Shown here in pieces: positions 36,533 to 48,000 of a stretch of 63,094 bases of DNA. The stretch comes from Hanstruepera flava (GTDB lineage Bacteria; Bacteroidota; Bacteroidia; Flavobacteriales; Flavobacteriaceae). Each line of letters starts with the position of its first letter. Positions within the stretch are counted from its first letter, which is position 1. The notes beneath the pieces were generated by a model. That model did no database searches. It had not been told where the DNA came from and saw only the letters and a program-made list of their open reading frames with translations. The position numbers and the translations under genes were made by a program. The DNA lies in assembly GCF_023634025.1 (NCBI RefSeq), contig NZ_JALJCW010000007.1, positions 1 through 63,094 on the forward strand. The letters run 5' to 3'.

Positions 36533-37828
36533 ATGAAAAACTTTACTCTAACTATATGTTTGACCCTTTTTGCGCTAGGCAACTTGGTCGCACAGCAGGA
36601 AAAAGGAATTATAGGATATGACAATTGGTTAAACTCATGGACCGAGTTTACACCAAATACAGTTGAATATGGAGAACCTACTCAAATCTTAAGTGGTAAC
36701 ATCTCCGAAGACACAAAACTTTATAAGAAAGACATCTATTTATTACTAGGAAGTGTTTTTGTTACCGATGGTGCAACACTAACCATAGAGCCTGGCACAG
36801 TAATTATTGGTGATTTTAAAACAAATGGCTCTTTAATAATAAGTAGAGGATCTCGAATTTTTGCTAATGGTTTAGAAACAGACCCAATTGTTTTTACCTC
36901 AAATAGAGGAGTTAAAAAACAAGGAGATTGGGGTGGGATTTTCATTCTTGGAAATGCTCCTATCAATAAATTTGGTAACGAATCTGCGGTTAACTATGGT
37001 TTAAAACCTTCGTCTTACGACAATATTAGCTATGGAGGTGATAATGCCAATGACGATTCTGGAATATTCAAATTTGTAAGAATTGAATATGCCGGGAAAA
37101 GAACAAAAGAATTCGGTTATTTTAACGCTCTTACATTAGCAGGTGTTGGTAGTGAAACAACTATTTCGAATGTAATGGTTAGTTATTGCTACGGAAACTC
37201 TTTTAACGTAATTGGCGGCGAAATTAATTTAGACAAAATGATTTCGTACAGAACAAGCAGTAACGATTACGAATTTAATTTTGGTACACAATGTAAAATA
37301 ACAAACTCTTTGGCCATTAGATCTCCTTATATATCTGGAGCTAATGGATCAAAATGTATGTATATCGCTTCTTACGATGAAATAGATGAAGTAGATTTAA
37401 CTAAAAACAAAACTGATGTAATCGCTGAAAACTTAACATTGGTTAATGTTAGTGATGATTTATCTTCAGACATTCAAATCGGATTAGTAAAAGAAGCCCT
37501 TTATATTGCTCCCGATGTTTCTGCTTCACTAAATAAAACAGTAATTTCTGGTTTTAATCCAGCTGTAATTTTAGACAATAGAATCAAAGTTAATAGTGAA
37601 AATTTAGATCGTATAAAGTTTACTGAAATGTATTTCAATAACTGTAACGGAAATATTTTTACTAAAAATGATTCCAATAACGATGATTTAGAAAACTGGT
37701 ACGGTAACAGTATCTTTAAAAATGTCTACTCTAAAGGTGCAGATTCAGAAACATTTATCGATTTAAAAAATCCAAAGCGTCCAGATTTTAGATTACGCAT
37801 TAATAAGATTATCGCATCTAACGATTAA
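36533..37828 (+). CDS. Secreted beta-helix-like protein at the head of the spr locus
   Basis: A 431-aa exported protein with signal peptide MKNFTLTICLTLFALGNLVAQ. The mature chain has repeating short strands typical of a right-handed parallel beta-helix: LLGSVFVTDGATLTIEPGTVIIG, SLIISRGSRIFANG, PIVFTSNRG, WGGIFILGNAPIN, FKFVRIEYAG and ALTLAGVGSETTISNVMVSYC. The loop SGANGSKCMYIASYDEIDEVDL interrupts the helix. No type IX sorting domain is visible at the C-terminus (LRINKIIASND). The gene is separated from sprC by a 145-nt gap holding a strong hairpin and may still be cotranscribed with it. Its role in gliding or adhesion is inferred from position only. Confidence 0.8.
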   Translation: MKNFTLTICLTLFALGNLVAQQEKGIIGYDNWLNSWTEFTPNTVEYGEPTQILSGNISEDTKLYKKDIYLLLGSVFVTDGATLTIEPGTVIIGDFKTNGSLIISRGSRIFANGLETDPIVFTSNRGVKKQGDWGGIFILGNAPINKFGNESAVNYGLKPSSYDNISYGGDNANDDSGIFKFVRIEYAGKRTKEFGYFNALTLAGVGSETTISNVMVSYCYGNSFNVIGGEINLDKMISYRTSSNDYEFNFGTQCKITNSLAIRSPYISGANGSKCMYIASYDEIDEVDLTKNKTDVIAENLTLVNVSDDLSSDIQIGLVKEALYIAPDVSASLNKTVISGFNPAVILDNRIKVNSENLDRIKFTEMYFNNCNGNIFTKNDSNNDDLENWYGNSIFKNVYSKGADSETFIDLKNPKRPDFRLRINKIIASND

Positions 37829-37891
37829 TGATTAATAAGTGCCGTAAAAATGGTACTACCCTTAATTAATCCAATAAGATCTTTTATTCTG

Positions 37892-37924
37892 CTAATACTT
37901 ACTATACAAAAAAGTAAGTATTAG
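37892..37924 (+). promoter_or_regulatory. Perfect 12-bp stem-loop between the beta-helix gene and sprC
   Basis: CTAATACTTACT (37892-37903), 9-nt loop, AGTAAGTATTAG (37913-37924). The stem is perfect but has no following T tract. It is therefore more likely an mRNA processing or stability element, an operator, or a weak attenuator than a standard terminator. Confidence 0.5.
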
Positions 37925-37973
37925 TAGAAAGACCCTAAAAGTTAAATAATTGATTGTGATTAAATAAATTTGA

Positions 37974-39434
37974 ATGCTTAAAACTACTCTACCAAGAAAA
38001 ATTTTAACTAGTCTTTGTTTATTAGCTCTATTCTGTTTAGAAAAAGGTTATACTCAAATTGTTATTGGTACACCAAATTTAGGTTTCAGCCAGGCATGTG
38101 CTAGTGCTTCATTTAACACGTATAGCACAACATTTGTTTTTTCTCCTGAATCAAATTTAGATCCTTCCAATCAGTTTATTATTGAAATGTCTGATGCTAA
38201 TGGTGACTTTACAAACCCTGTTGTGGTTTATACTTCAACTTCAGGAGCTGTAACGACATCTCCAGCGACTTTAAATTTTTCTATACCTACAGATACTGCT
38301 GGCGAAGGTTATAAAATACGTGTTAAAAGTACAGCGCCTGCCGCTACTAGTTCTCGTTCAATCGCCTTTGCAGCTTACTATAAAATTCAAGATAGCCCGT
38401 TTACAATCAATAATTTAGTATCTACTGGAGCGTTCTGCTCTGGCGGTAGTTACTTACTAACAATTGATAATCCTGGAAACGGTAATAATGATTCGCCATT
38501 AAACTATCCTTCTTTAACATTCAATTGGTTTAGAGAAACCGGACCTACAACTTCTGTTTTTGTTGCTGAAGGAAACACACTTGAAGTTAGTCAAGAGGGT
38601 ACATATTTTGTAGAAACGAACTATGGAACCTGTACTTCCAATTCATTTTCAAATCGCGTAACTATTACTGAAGTTGTTTCAGGACAAGCTAGTGCAAACA
38701 TTGCTTCCAGCCTTGGCAACCCATTTTGCCCAGATCAGGGGTCTACAATATTAAGCACAATAAGCGGAAATAGTTACCAATGGTACAAAGATGGAGAAAT
38801 AATTCCTGATGCAACAGACCAAATGTATGAAACAAGTGAATCTGGTGTTTTTTCTGTACAGGTTGATTTAGGAAGCTGTTCTGCTTCTGGTTCAATAGAT
38901 TTAATTAGTGAGTTATTTGATGCCAGTATAAACGTACCTGAAGAAAACACCATGGAAACTGGTGAGACATTAACTGTCACTGTTACATCAACAGCTGCAA
39001 ACCCTAGTTATGAATGGTATTTTAACAATTCCATCATTTCAACAGCAACTACAGAAACATACATAGCTAGCGAATTTGGAAATTATAGTGTAATTGTAAC
39101 AGACAACTCTGGATGTACCGGATCAAGAGAATTCAATTTCTCAATCAATGAACCTGTAGACCCTTTTCCCGATGTAGATAAAATACCAAACATCATTAGT
39201 CCTAATGGTGATGGTATAAATGATACTTGGATTTTGCCAACCAAATATGTTAGTGGTTCAAATGCTGAAGTTTTAATCATGACAAACCAAGGTAAAATCG
39301 TCTTAAAAACTAATGACTACTTAAACAATTGGCCAGAGGAACAATTGAATTTAAATAGTGTTAATAAATTATACTATTACATCATAAAAACAACCAATGA
39401 AACTAAAAAAGGTACCATAACAGTCCTTAAATAA
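37974..39434 (+). CDS. sprC: SprC-like secreted protein with type B sorting domain
   Basis: A 486-aa secreted protein with a signal peptide (up to about GYTQ, residue 28). Several Ig-like modules follow, such as [16 protein letters not shown]...[21 protein letters not shown] and [39 protein letters not shown]. The C-terminus is a gliding motility/type IX type B sorting domain ([20 protein letters not shown]...[20 protein letters not shown], about 403-486). In Flavobacterium johnsoniae the gliding operon runs sprC-sprD-sprB-sprF, and this gene has the first position. The symbol is assigned by order and domain type and needs a homology search. One nt separates it from the next gene. Confidence 0.65.
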   Translation: MLKTTLPRKILTSLCLLALFCLEKGYTQIVIGTPNLGFSQACASASFNTYSTTFVFSPESNLDPSNQFIIEMSDANGDFTNPVVVYTSTSGAVTTSPATLNFSIPTDTAGEGYKIRVKSTAPAATSSRSIAFAAYYKIQDSPFTINNLVSTGAFCSGGSYLLTIDNPGNGNNDSPLNYPSLTFNWFRETGPTTSVFVAEGNTLEVSQEGTYFVETNYGTCTSNSFSNRVTITEVVSGQASANIASSLGNPFCPDQGSTILSTISGNSYQWYKDGEIIPDATDQMYETSESGVFSVQVDLGSCSASGSIDLISELFDASINVPEENTMETGETLTVTVTSTAANPSYEWYFNNSIISTATTETYIASEFGNYSVIVTDNSGCTGSREFNFSINEPVDPFPDVDKIPNIISPNGDGINDTWILPTKYVSGSNAEVLIMTNQGKIVLKTNDYLNNWPEEQLNLNSVNKLYYYIIKTTNETKKGTITVLK

Positions 39435-39435
39435 A

Positions 39436-41988
39436 ATGATACGAAAAGTATTGGCCATATCACTAATATGCTGTTTAATTCAGCTTTCCAACGCTCAAGA
39501 GAACGATGGTGTGGTAGCTTTTGATTTACCTGTTCGTAATTCATTAACCTATAATCAATATACAATTAACCCAACATTTAGCTTTGTTAGACAACAACAC
39601 AAATATGTAAGCATAACTAATAAAAGGGAATGGGTGTCATTTGATGATGCGCCACTCACCTATTTAGCGAGCTATTCAGGACGTTTTAGGGAAAATATAG
39701 GAATTGGAGTTGGACTGTTTCAACAAAATTATGGTGTGCTTACAACATTTGGCGGAATTTTAAATTTTGCATACAACGCACAACTTAATAGAGACAGTAA
39801 CTTGACATTTGGTTTAAATGTATCTGCTTATAGCAGTGGTGTTAACGATGGAAAAGTAGTTACTAATACTCCAGATCCTTCATTACAGAACATTCCATCA
39901 AATTTTCTATTAAGTGTAAGTCCAGGTATCAATTACGGAATGGCATTTATCGATGTTGGTATTGCAGTAAACAATGCTGCTCTGTACAATTTTAGTACAT
40001 CTGAATTAATCAAAGACGATTCCCAACGTGGTATACAAGCGCATTTAATGTATACAGGTTATATGTACAACAATAGTTTTTTAGATGAAAGCAAGTTTAC
40101 CGGATTGGTAAAAGCAGAATTTAAGGAAGATAATACCATTATTTCTGGTACTGCCATGTTAACTATTCCATTAGGAATTTGGGCGCAAGCCGGTTACAAT
40201 ACATTCAATGGCTTTCACGGTGGCGTGGGTCTTAACATTACAAAACAAATATCTGTTGAGTATAATTATGAAAAAGCAACTGGAGATATAAACAGTTTTG
40301 GCTCGTCTCACGAACTGACTTTAGCCTATAAATTTAACAACAAAGAACGCTATAGCTATAGTCGTGAAGATAAAGTGAGCTCTTTATTTCAATCAACAAA
40401 AAAGAAAAACACGGCGAAACCTGTTAACGAAAAAGCTGAAGCAAACAGAAGAGCAAATGCTCTTGCTAAAGCTGAAGCTGAAGAACAGGCTCGTTTAGCT
40501 GCGGAAGGACAAGCTAAGGCGGAAGTTGAAGAACAAGCACGGTTAGCTGCGGAATCACAGGCTAAAGCAGAAGCTGAAGAACAAGCACGCTTGGCTGCGG
40601 AAGCACTGGCTAAAGCGGAAGCCGAAGAACAATTACGTTTGGCTGCAGAAGCACAGGCAAAAGCGGAAGTCGAAGAACAAGCACGTTTGGCTGCGGAAGC
40701 TCAAGCTAAAGCGGAAGCTGAAGAACAAGCACGTTTGGCTGCAGAAGCTCAAGCTAAAGCTGAAGCTGAAGAACAGGCTCGTTTAGCTGCAGAAGCACAG
40801 GCTAAAGCGGAAGCCGAAGAACAAGCACGTTTGGCTGCGGAAGCTCAAGCTAAAGCAGAAGCTGAAGAACAGGCTCGTTTAGCTGCAGAAGCACAGGCTA
40901 AAGCGGAAGCCGAAGAACAAGCACGTTTGGCTGCGGAAGCTCAAGCTAAAGCAGAAGCTGAAGAACAGGCTCGTTTAGCTGCAGAAGCACAGGCTAAAGC
41001 GGAAGCCGAAGAACAAGCACGTTTGGCTGCCGAAGCACAGGCTAAAGCAGAAGCTGAAGAACAGGCTCGTTTGGCTGCGAAAGCTGAAGCCAGTGAGAAT
41101 GCAATTCCTGAAGCTCAAGACGAGTTAGGTAAAACCATGAATACTCTTGTAGAATCTACTGAAGATTCTAAAGAGACTCAAGAAGCCTTATTAATTCGCT
41201 TACAAGAAGTGGTTATTAGCAAGGATAAAGATTTAAAAGACTTAAAAGAAGAAAACGACTTAAGTGAGCAAGGTATTTATATGGAGCCTAAACCTTTTAA
41301 GAGTATATCTGCTGAAAACAAAAAACTCGCAGCTATTCAAGCAGATTTAGATGCAGTAATTGAAGCTAGAAATAAGGAAATTAAAAGACTTGAAGAATTA
41401 TATAATCAAAGAGAAGAATCTGACACCATCAATCTAGATGAAGTTAGCTTATTCCATAGAAAAAAATTAAAAGAATTAAAAGCAGAGCAAGAGGGAGCTA
41501 TTAAAGCTAAAGCAAATCTTGAAATACAATTAGAAGAAATTAAAATTGCAACAGATTTTGAAAGAAAACGTAGAATCAAACGTGCCGCATATAAAAATCA
41601 AGAAGACAGATATGCCCAAGATGCTGCTACATTAAAACTAATTAAGGATAATACGCCAATTAGTGCAGAAACCAAAACTGAAGATGATTTTGATTTTGGA
41701 GAAGCAAGAAGCAAGAAAATACAGATTGTAAAAAATGTAGCGAATGAAGAAAATGGGTACTATGTTGTATTAGCGGTTCATAGTGATGTTAAAAAACGTG
41801 ACGAATTTATTACAAATGTCGTGGCATCTGGAGATAAAAACATCAACTTCTTTTACGATGTAAATACAAGTAAATATTACATCTATCAGAATAAGTTTGA
41901 TAATATTCAATCTGCTAATAATGCCGTAGATTCAAGTAATAACAAACCATATAAAAGTAAAATGTCTATTGTAAAAATTGAGAATTAA
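39436..41988 (+). CDS. sprD: SprD-like: PorP/SprF barrel + coiled-coil repeats + SPOR-like domain
   Basis: An 850-aa fusion. After a signal peptide (to about SNAQ, residue 20), residues about 30-320 form a PorP/SprF-like outer-membrane barrel ([44 protein letters not shown]...). Residues 346-553 are 13 copies of the 16-residue unit [16 protein letters not shown], strongly coiled-coil like TolA. More helices follow (560-740), then a SPOR-like C-terminus ([23 protein letters not shown], about 773-850) that could bind peptidoglycan. It may span the periplasm from the outer membrane to the wall and support adhesin export or the gliding apparatus. Assignment as SprD rests on order and design. Confidence 0.7.
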   Translation: MIRKVLAISLICCLIQLSNAQENDGVVAFDLPVRNSLTYNQYTINPTFSFVRQQHKYVSITNKREWVSFDDAPLTYLASYSGRFRENIGIGVGLFQQNYGVLTTFGGILNFAYNAQLNRDSNLTFGLNVSAYSSGVNDGKVVTNTPDPSLQNIPSNFLLSVSPGINYGMAFIDVGIAVNNAALYNFSTSELIKDDSQRGIQAHLMYTGYMYNNSFLDESKFTGLVKAEFKEDNTIISGTAMLTIPLGIWAQAGYNTFNGFHGGVGLNITKQISVEYNYEKATGDINSFGSSHELTLAYKFNNKERYSYSREDKVSSLFQSTKKKNTAKPVNEKAEANRRANALAKAEAEEQARLAAEGQAKAEVEEQARLAAESQAKAEAEEQARLAAEALAKAEAEEQLRLAAEAQAKAEVEEQARLAAEAQAKAEAEEQARLAAEAQAKAEAEEQARLAAEAQAKAEAEEQARLAAEAQAKAEAEEQARLAAEAQAKAEAEEQARLAAEAQAKAEAEEQARLAAEAQAKAEAEEQARLAAEAQAKAEAEEQARLAAKAEASENAIPEAQDELGKTMNTLVESTEDSKETQEALLIRLQEVVISKDKDLKDLKEENDLSEQGIYMEPKPFKSISAENKKLAAIQADLDAVIEARNKEIKRLEELYNQREESDTINLDEVSLFHRKKLKELKAEQEGAIKAKANLEIQLEEIKIATDFERKRRIKRAAYKNQEDRYAQDAATLKLIKDNTPISAETKTEDDFDFGEARSKKIQIVKNVANEENGYYVVLAVHSDVKKRDEFITNVVASGDKNINFFYDVNTSKYYIYQNKFDNIQSANNAVDSSNNKPYKSKMSIVKIEN
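40471..41094 (+). repeat. 13 tandem 48-bp repeats (three 96-bp dimers in the middle)
   Basis: Thirteen 48-bp units encode the 16-residue coiled-coil motif. Early units vary (GQAK, SQAK, ALAK, EEQLRL). Units 7-12 alternate between two DNA versions (GCAGAAGCTGAAGAACAGGC... and GCGGAAGCCGAAGAACAAGC...), so the array grew by copying a 96-bp dimer about three times. Copy number could change by slippage in steps of 16 or 32 residues without breaking the frame. Confidence 0.9.
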
Positions 41989-42039
41989 TATATCCTTTTG
42001 CGTATTGCCCCATATAATGAAGGAAAAAATATAAGTGTC

Positions 42040-45000
42040 ATGAAAAAACCTGCTTATTTCAAAAATAGTTTAGCTATTCTAATCTTCTTGATTGGCTTCA
42101 CTGGTTTTGCTCAAACTTATCAACCTTGGTCGGTAAGAGAAAATGTAGAAGTTAAAGGAAGCATGCTTGTTATTGGTAATAATATTCTTGGTCAGGATAA
42201 TTTACCATGTAATGACAATGGTATTGATAATGATGATGTTACGATGCAGTATATTGATATTGATAGTGATGCTTCAACATTTAGTTCAAGTAGTGCCGAT
42301 CTTGTTTTTCAACCTCATGAGGATGGTACACCAACAACATGTTATTCCGTTGCTTATGCAGCATTGTATTGGGGAGCCGTTCTGCAAGATGGTGATCGTT
42401 CCAATATAACAAATGTTAAATTTAAGACTCCTGGAAGCAGTGTATATACAGATATCAATGGAACGTTGATATATGATGCCATTGTAAACCCTATTGTTTC
42501 AGAAGCTGGAGAACCGGGCAATACACCTTATGCATGTTATGCTGAAGTAACAGATATACTAAATGCATTAACAACTGTAGAAGGAACATATTCAGTAGCA
42601 AATGTTGTATCTAGTGAAGGAACTAATTTTTCTACAGGACTATCAGCAGGATGGACATTATTTGTTATATATGAAGATCCTGATTTACATACAAAATCAT
42701 TTACAACATTTGATGGGTTCAGCCATATCTATGACGACCATTACGAAGAAGTCCCTGTAACAGGATTTACAACACCTCCTGCAGGCCATATCGATTTACA
42801 ATTTGCTTATGCTACTTTAGATGGCGATAAAACCAAAAGAGCTACAAAATTAGAAATCAACAACAAAGAGGTAACAACACCTTTCAGATCTGCAAATAAA
42901 TTCTTTGGATCAATAATTGAAAATTATAATGGCATTGCGCACCCTAGAAATCCGTTTGGAACTAATACTCTAGGTTATGATACAGGTATGTTGGAAATAT
43001 TTAATTCAGAACCTGAATATATTGTAAACGGAGCAACAGACGCTTCTTTTACACTTCAGGTAGCACGTGGACAAGCCGATCCTATTTTCGCCTTCTTTAG
43101 CGCTTTTGCAGTTGATGTTATTTCTCCAGAAGTTACACTCGTTAAAACTGTTCAAGACGAATTCGGAAACGATATTAATGGAGACGACGTAATATTAGGC
43201 CAAAACATATTTTACGAAATAAGCTACCAAAACACCGGCAATGAGGATATTACTAATTTTACTATAACTGATATATTACCTGATAACATTGTATTTGATC
43301 CAGCTAGTATTGACTATACAAATTCAGGAGGAGCCACTCTACTTTCTTACGATCCAATTACAAGAACTGTTGTTTTTAGTATTCCAGATGATTCTGTAGA
43401 ATTTGGAGACCCTGTTTTTGTTATACGTATCCCTGTACAGATAGTTCCTAACTGCTATGATTTAAGTCAAGCATGTTCAAATGAAATATTGAATCAAGCT
43501 TTTGGAACTTATACGGGAGCATTAAGTGGAATTACAGTTGAAGATCAAGCAAGTTATGTTGAACTTGAATGTTTTATAGATCCCCAACCTACTAATTTTT
43601 TGGTAGACATATCTAGCTGTAACTTCGAACGTGAAGAAATACTTTGTGGCGACAGTGTTACAATTACAGCTGCTGATGGTTACGATAGCTACTCTTGGTC
43701 TACAAGCCCAACGGGAACTCCGGTTATAGGTACTGGCCAATCATATACAGCTACTGAAGTAGGAACATATTATGTTACCAATACAGCGTCAGCTACCTGT
43801 ATCTCTATTCAAGAAGTAATAACTGTTTCTTTGTATGGTACAACACAAACTAACCCTGTAATTCCATTTGCAGATGTTGTTTCTATTTGCCCTAATGACG
43901 GTAAAGAACTTCCAAAAATATTTCTATGTGGAGCCAACGATGTTAGAGACATAATTACTGGAATTAGTGATGCAACTTCAATCATTTGGGAACAACTGGA
44001 CGAGTCTAGCTGTCCTCCTATCGGAATTGATGACTGTGCTAATGAAAATTCTGCCTGCACCTGGAACCAGGTTGGATCAGGACCAAATTACACTGCCAAT
44101 ACATCTGGACAATTTAGAATTGTAATTAATTATCCTGGAGGCTGTTTCAGTATATTTTATTTTAACGTCTACCAAAACCTTCTTAACCCAACTGCAGTAG
44201 CACAAGACATTATTTGTGATACAACAGGAAGCATAACAGTTAATGGAGTTCCCAGCGGTTATGAATACAGTATAGATGGCATTAATTACCAATCCAGTAA
44301 TGTTTTCACTGTTACATCTCAAGGATATTATGTAATATATATTCAACAAGTAGGTGTTGATACAAATCCATGTGTTTTTGAAACACCTGCTGTATTCGTA
44401 AGGGAGCGTGACTTTACGGTTACAACTAATGTTACTCAACCAGATTGTTATGGTGGTTTCGGTAGTATTAGTATTGCAGTTAACGACGCCTTACCACAAT
44501 ACTACTTTAGTATCTACCAAGGTGGTGCTTTAGTGAATAGTGTTGGGCCAGTAATGAATAGTGATCATACATTTTCATCATTAAATGCTGGTAATTACAC
44601 TATAAATGTAAGTACCGACGATGGCTGTTTTTACACCGAGGACATAGTAATAATAGAGCCACCGTTGCTGACAGTGACCGCAGCGGTCACCATACCGCTT
44701 ACCTGCGACGATGGCCAGATTACCATATACCCAGAGGGAGGTACTCCGCCCTACTTCTATTTCATAAACAGTACAACAGATTTCCAGACCTACCCTGAAG
44801 TAGTAGTTACAAGTCCTGGTGTGTATGATATTACCGTTGTGGATAGCAACAACTGTAGTGCCAGCACCACCATAACCGTTGACCAGATTCCAGCCCCTGA
44901 ATTCACCGTCGATGCCACCAATATCGATTGTGCCGGATCCAACGACGGGACCATTACCGTTAACGTTACCAATGCCAATGGCAATAATTTAGAGTTCAGC

Positions 45001-48000
45001 ATTGATGGCGGTACGACATTCGTTAACTCCAATGTGTTTACCGGATTGGCCCCAGGCACGTATGATGTTGTGGTCCAGTATTCTGTTGGTGCTTCCGTTT
45101 GTCTGACAGACCCACAGCCCATTACCATTACAACGGCTACGGCCATTTCTGGTACGGCAACCTTAAGTGCCGACTATACCTGTAATTCAGGTGGCAGCAT
45201 TACCGTTACCGGTGTGACCGGTGGAACTCCACCTTATGCTTACAGTATTGATGGTGTAACGTTTCAGGTCAGTGATACCTTTACGGGATTGACAGCAGGA
45301 ACCTATACCATTACCATACTGGACGCCAATAGCTGTACGGCCATAACCAATACCATTACCATAGATCCTTTAAATCCCCCTACGGATTTAACGTTCAACA
45401 ACACACCGTTAAGCTGTCCGGCAAATACCACCACAATTACCATAACAGGAACTACAGGTGGTGATGGTCTACTGGAATACCAGATCATCGCTCCTGCGTC
45501 GGCAGCCACACCGTACCAAACATCCAATACCTTTTCTGGTTTGGGCCCAGACACCTACACCTTCCAGGTTCGTGATGAAAACGATTGTGTGTATTCAGAA
45601 TCCTATACCATAGATCCTTTACCTGTGCTTTCATTGAACACGGTCCTGACCGAAGACTTGGATTGTACTGCAACGCCTGATGCCGTAATTACGGGAACGT
45701 TCTCTGGTGGAGTGGCCCCCTTTACATTTGCCGTTTCCATTGATGGGGCTCCTTATGTCAATTTAGGACCTACAAGTTCACCTTTTACATATACAACATC
45801 CACCCCTGGAACCTACCAGTTCCAAGTTACCGATGCCAATAACTGTACCGCAGAGTCAGGAACACATACCATAAACCCAATCGTTCCCCCTGCTTTAAGC
45901 GCTGTAGTGCAGACACAGCCTATATTATGTAACGGTGATGCCAATGGTGCCATTGACATTACTATTGATAATACTGTTGGAACACCACCTTTTACAATTA
46001 ATGTAAATAACGATACAACTGGCACGAACTACGGAACACAAACCTCTGGTCTTCCTGCTGGCACCTATACCATTACAATTACCGATGCTAAATCGTGTAC
46101 TGCCACAGAAACCATAGTCATTGCTGAACCAGATCCTATTATTGTTAATTACCATACGGTAGATATTACCTGTACTGCTGGTGGTATCTCCCAAGGTTCC
46201 ATTATTATTGATGGTGTAACCGGTGGTACTGCCCCTTACAACTATTTTGTTACGGGAACTAATGGTTACAACAACTCCGAACTAAATGCCACGGGATCAA
46301 CATCGGTGAGCTTTGATGTCGTTGACTTTGGACTATATCAAATAAACGTTGTTGATGCCAATGGTTGTTCTGTACTCATTCAAGATGTATTGGTAGCCTC
46401 ACCTCCTACTGATTTAGACATCAATATCTCAACATCTGTAGATTGTGCAACAGGTGGTACGGCTATTGTAAGTGTTGGTACAACATTAAGTAGTGCTGGA
46501 CCATTTTTCTTTAGTATTTACCAAGGTCCAATTTCTGTTTATCCCAATCCTCCAGGATCTTGGATCCCAGAAGATTCTCCTGGTAGTGAAACAGCTACGT
46601 TTACCGGTTTAACACCTGGCGTATCTTACACTTTTATAGTTTATGATGCCTCTACTAACTGTAGTTACTATGAACCTGCCACCGCTCCTATTCCTACCAA
46701 CTCAACACTGACTGTCGATGCGGTTGGTTCAAATAACATTACATGTACAGGAAGTGCCGACGGAAACGTTTCATTTACCGTAAACAGTATTTATGGTGTT
46801 GGCACAACCGTTAGTTACGAGATATTTGATTCGTTGACATTGGCTTCTACCGGTGTTACCGGATCTGGAAACGTACCTGCCGGTGGTTCGCTGTCCGTAA
46901 CCAATTTGGGACCATTGCCATTTGGTAATTACTATGTGCTGATTACTGAAACTTCTGGACCAAATGCAGGGTGTGGTATTGTAACAGCTCCTTTTAATAT
47001 AACAGAATCGGCCATTCCGTTAAGTCTAACAACCAGCATAGATCAGAATGCCAATTGTAATGCTAGTTCTGGTATTATTAGTGCTATCGGCCATGATGGT
47101 ACGCCTCCATACCAGTACCAGGTAACCACAACTCCTGGATCGCCTGTAGCAACAGACCCTTCATGGGCTTCTGCTAGCTCTTTTAACCTCGATGCAGGAA
47201 ACTATTATGTCCATGTAATTGATGCTTATGGTTGTGTGGTGTCCAGCCCTATAGTAATATTGCCCATGGACCCAGCTCCTGTTGTCGCTGCTACCGTTAA
47301 CAACCAATGTCTGACCGTAGATGGTAATTTCGAGATTGATGTGACCTTAACAACTACAGGAATTGCTCCTTATAGTTATAGTATAAATGGCGGTGCATTC
47401 CAAACTATGACAGCGCCTTTTACCATTTCAAACTTATTTTCTGGAACACACACTATTGAAGTTAATGATGCCAATGGATGTGGTAATTTAGTGTCCGTTA
47501 CCATTGAACCTATCCTGGACATAACACCAAACGTAACGGCCTTGCCAACTTGTAATGACAACGATGGTGAGATTACCGTTTCTGGAAATGGTGGCTCTGG
47601 AAACTATGCCTATACCATTAGCCCAAACCCAGCTTCCATAAGCTTGGCAGGCAATGTGTTCTCGGGAGTGCCTTCCGGATTGTATACAATAACTATTACC
47701 GATACGGTTACTGGATGCACCAAAGATGTAAGCGTATCCTTGGCTCCCGCTACGCCTCCTACGTTTACCCTAACGCCTACTGCCCTGACCTGTTTTGGGG
47801 ACAATACAGGTTCATTTGAGTTATTTGTCAATGGATACTCTGGAACTTATAATTATGAAGTTTTTGATAGTTCTGGTACATCAGTTACCGGTTCTGTAGC
47901 AGCAAATACAACAACAAACCCAATAGTGGTAACTGGTTTAACTTCTGGAAGCTACTCGGTAACCCTAACGGAAACACAAACCCCTTTCTGTTCTGCCTAT

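Noticed and set aside
37965-37972. TAAATTTG just before the sprC ATG as a promoter
   Set aside because: It would leave only 1-2 nt before the start codon, and no -33 box lies at the right distance.
40471-41094. Regular 48-bp repeats as a CRISPR-like array
   Set aside because: There are no spacers. The repeats are contiguous and encode a coiled coil in frame.
41998-42039. TTG start extending sprB copy 1 by 14 codons
   Set aside because: The ATG at 42040 begins a proper signal peptide, as in copy 2.
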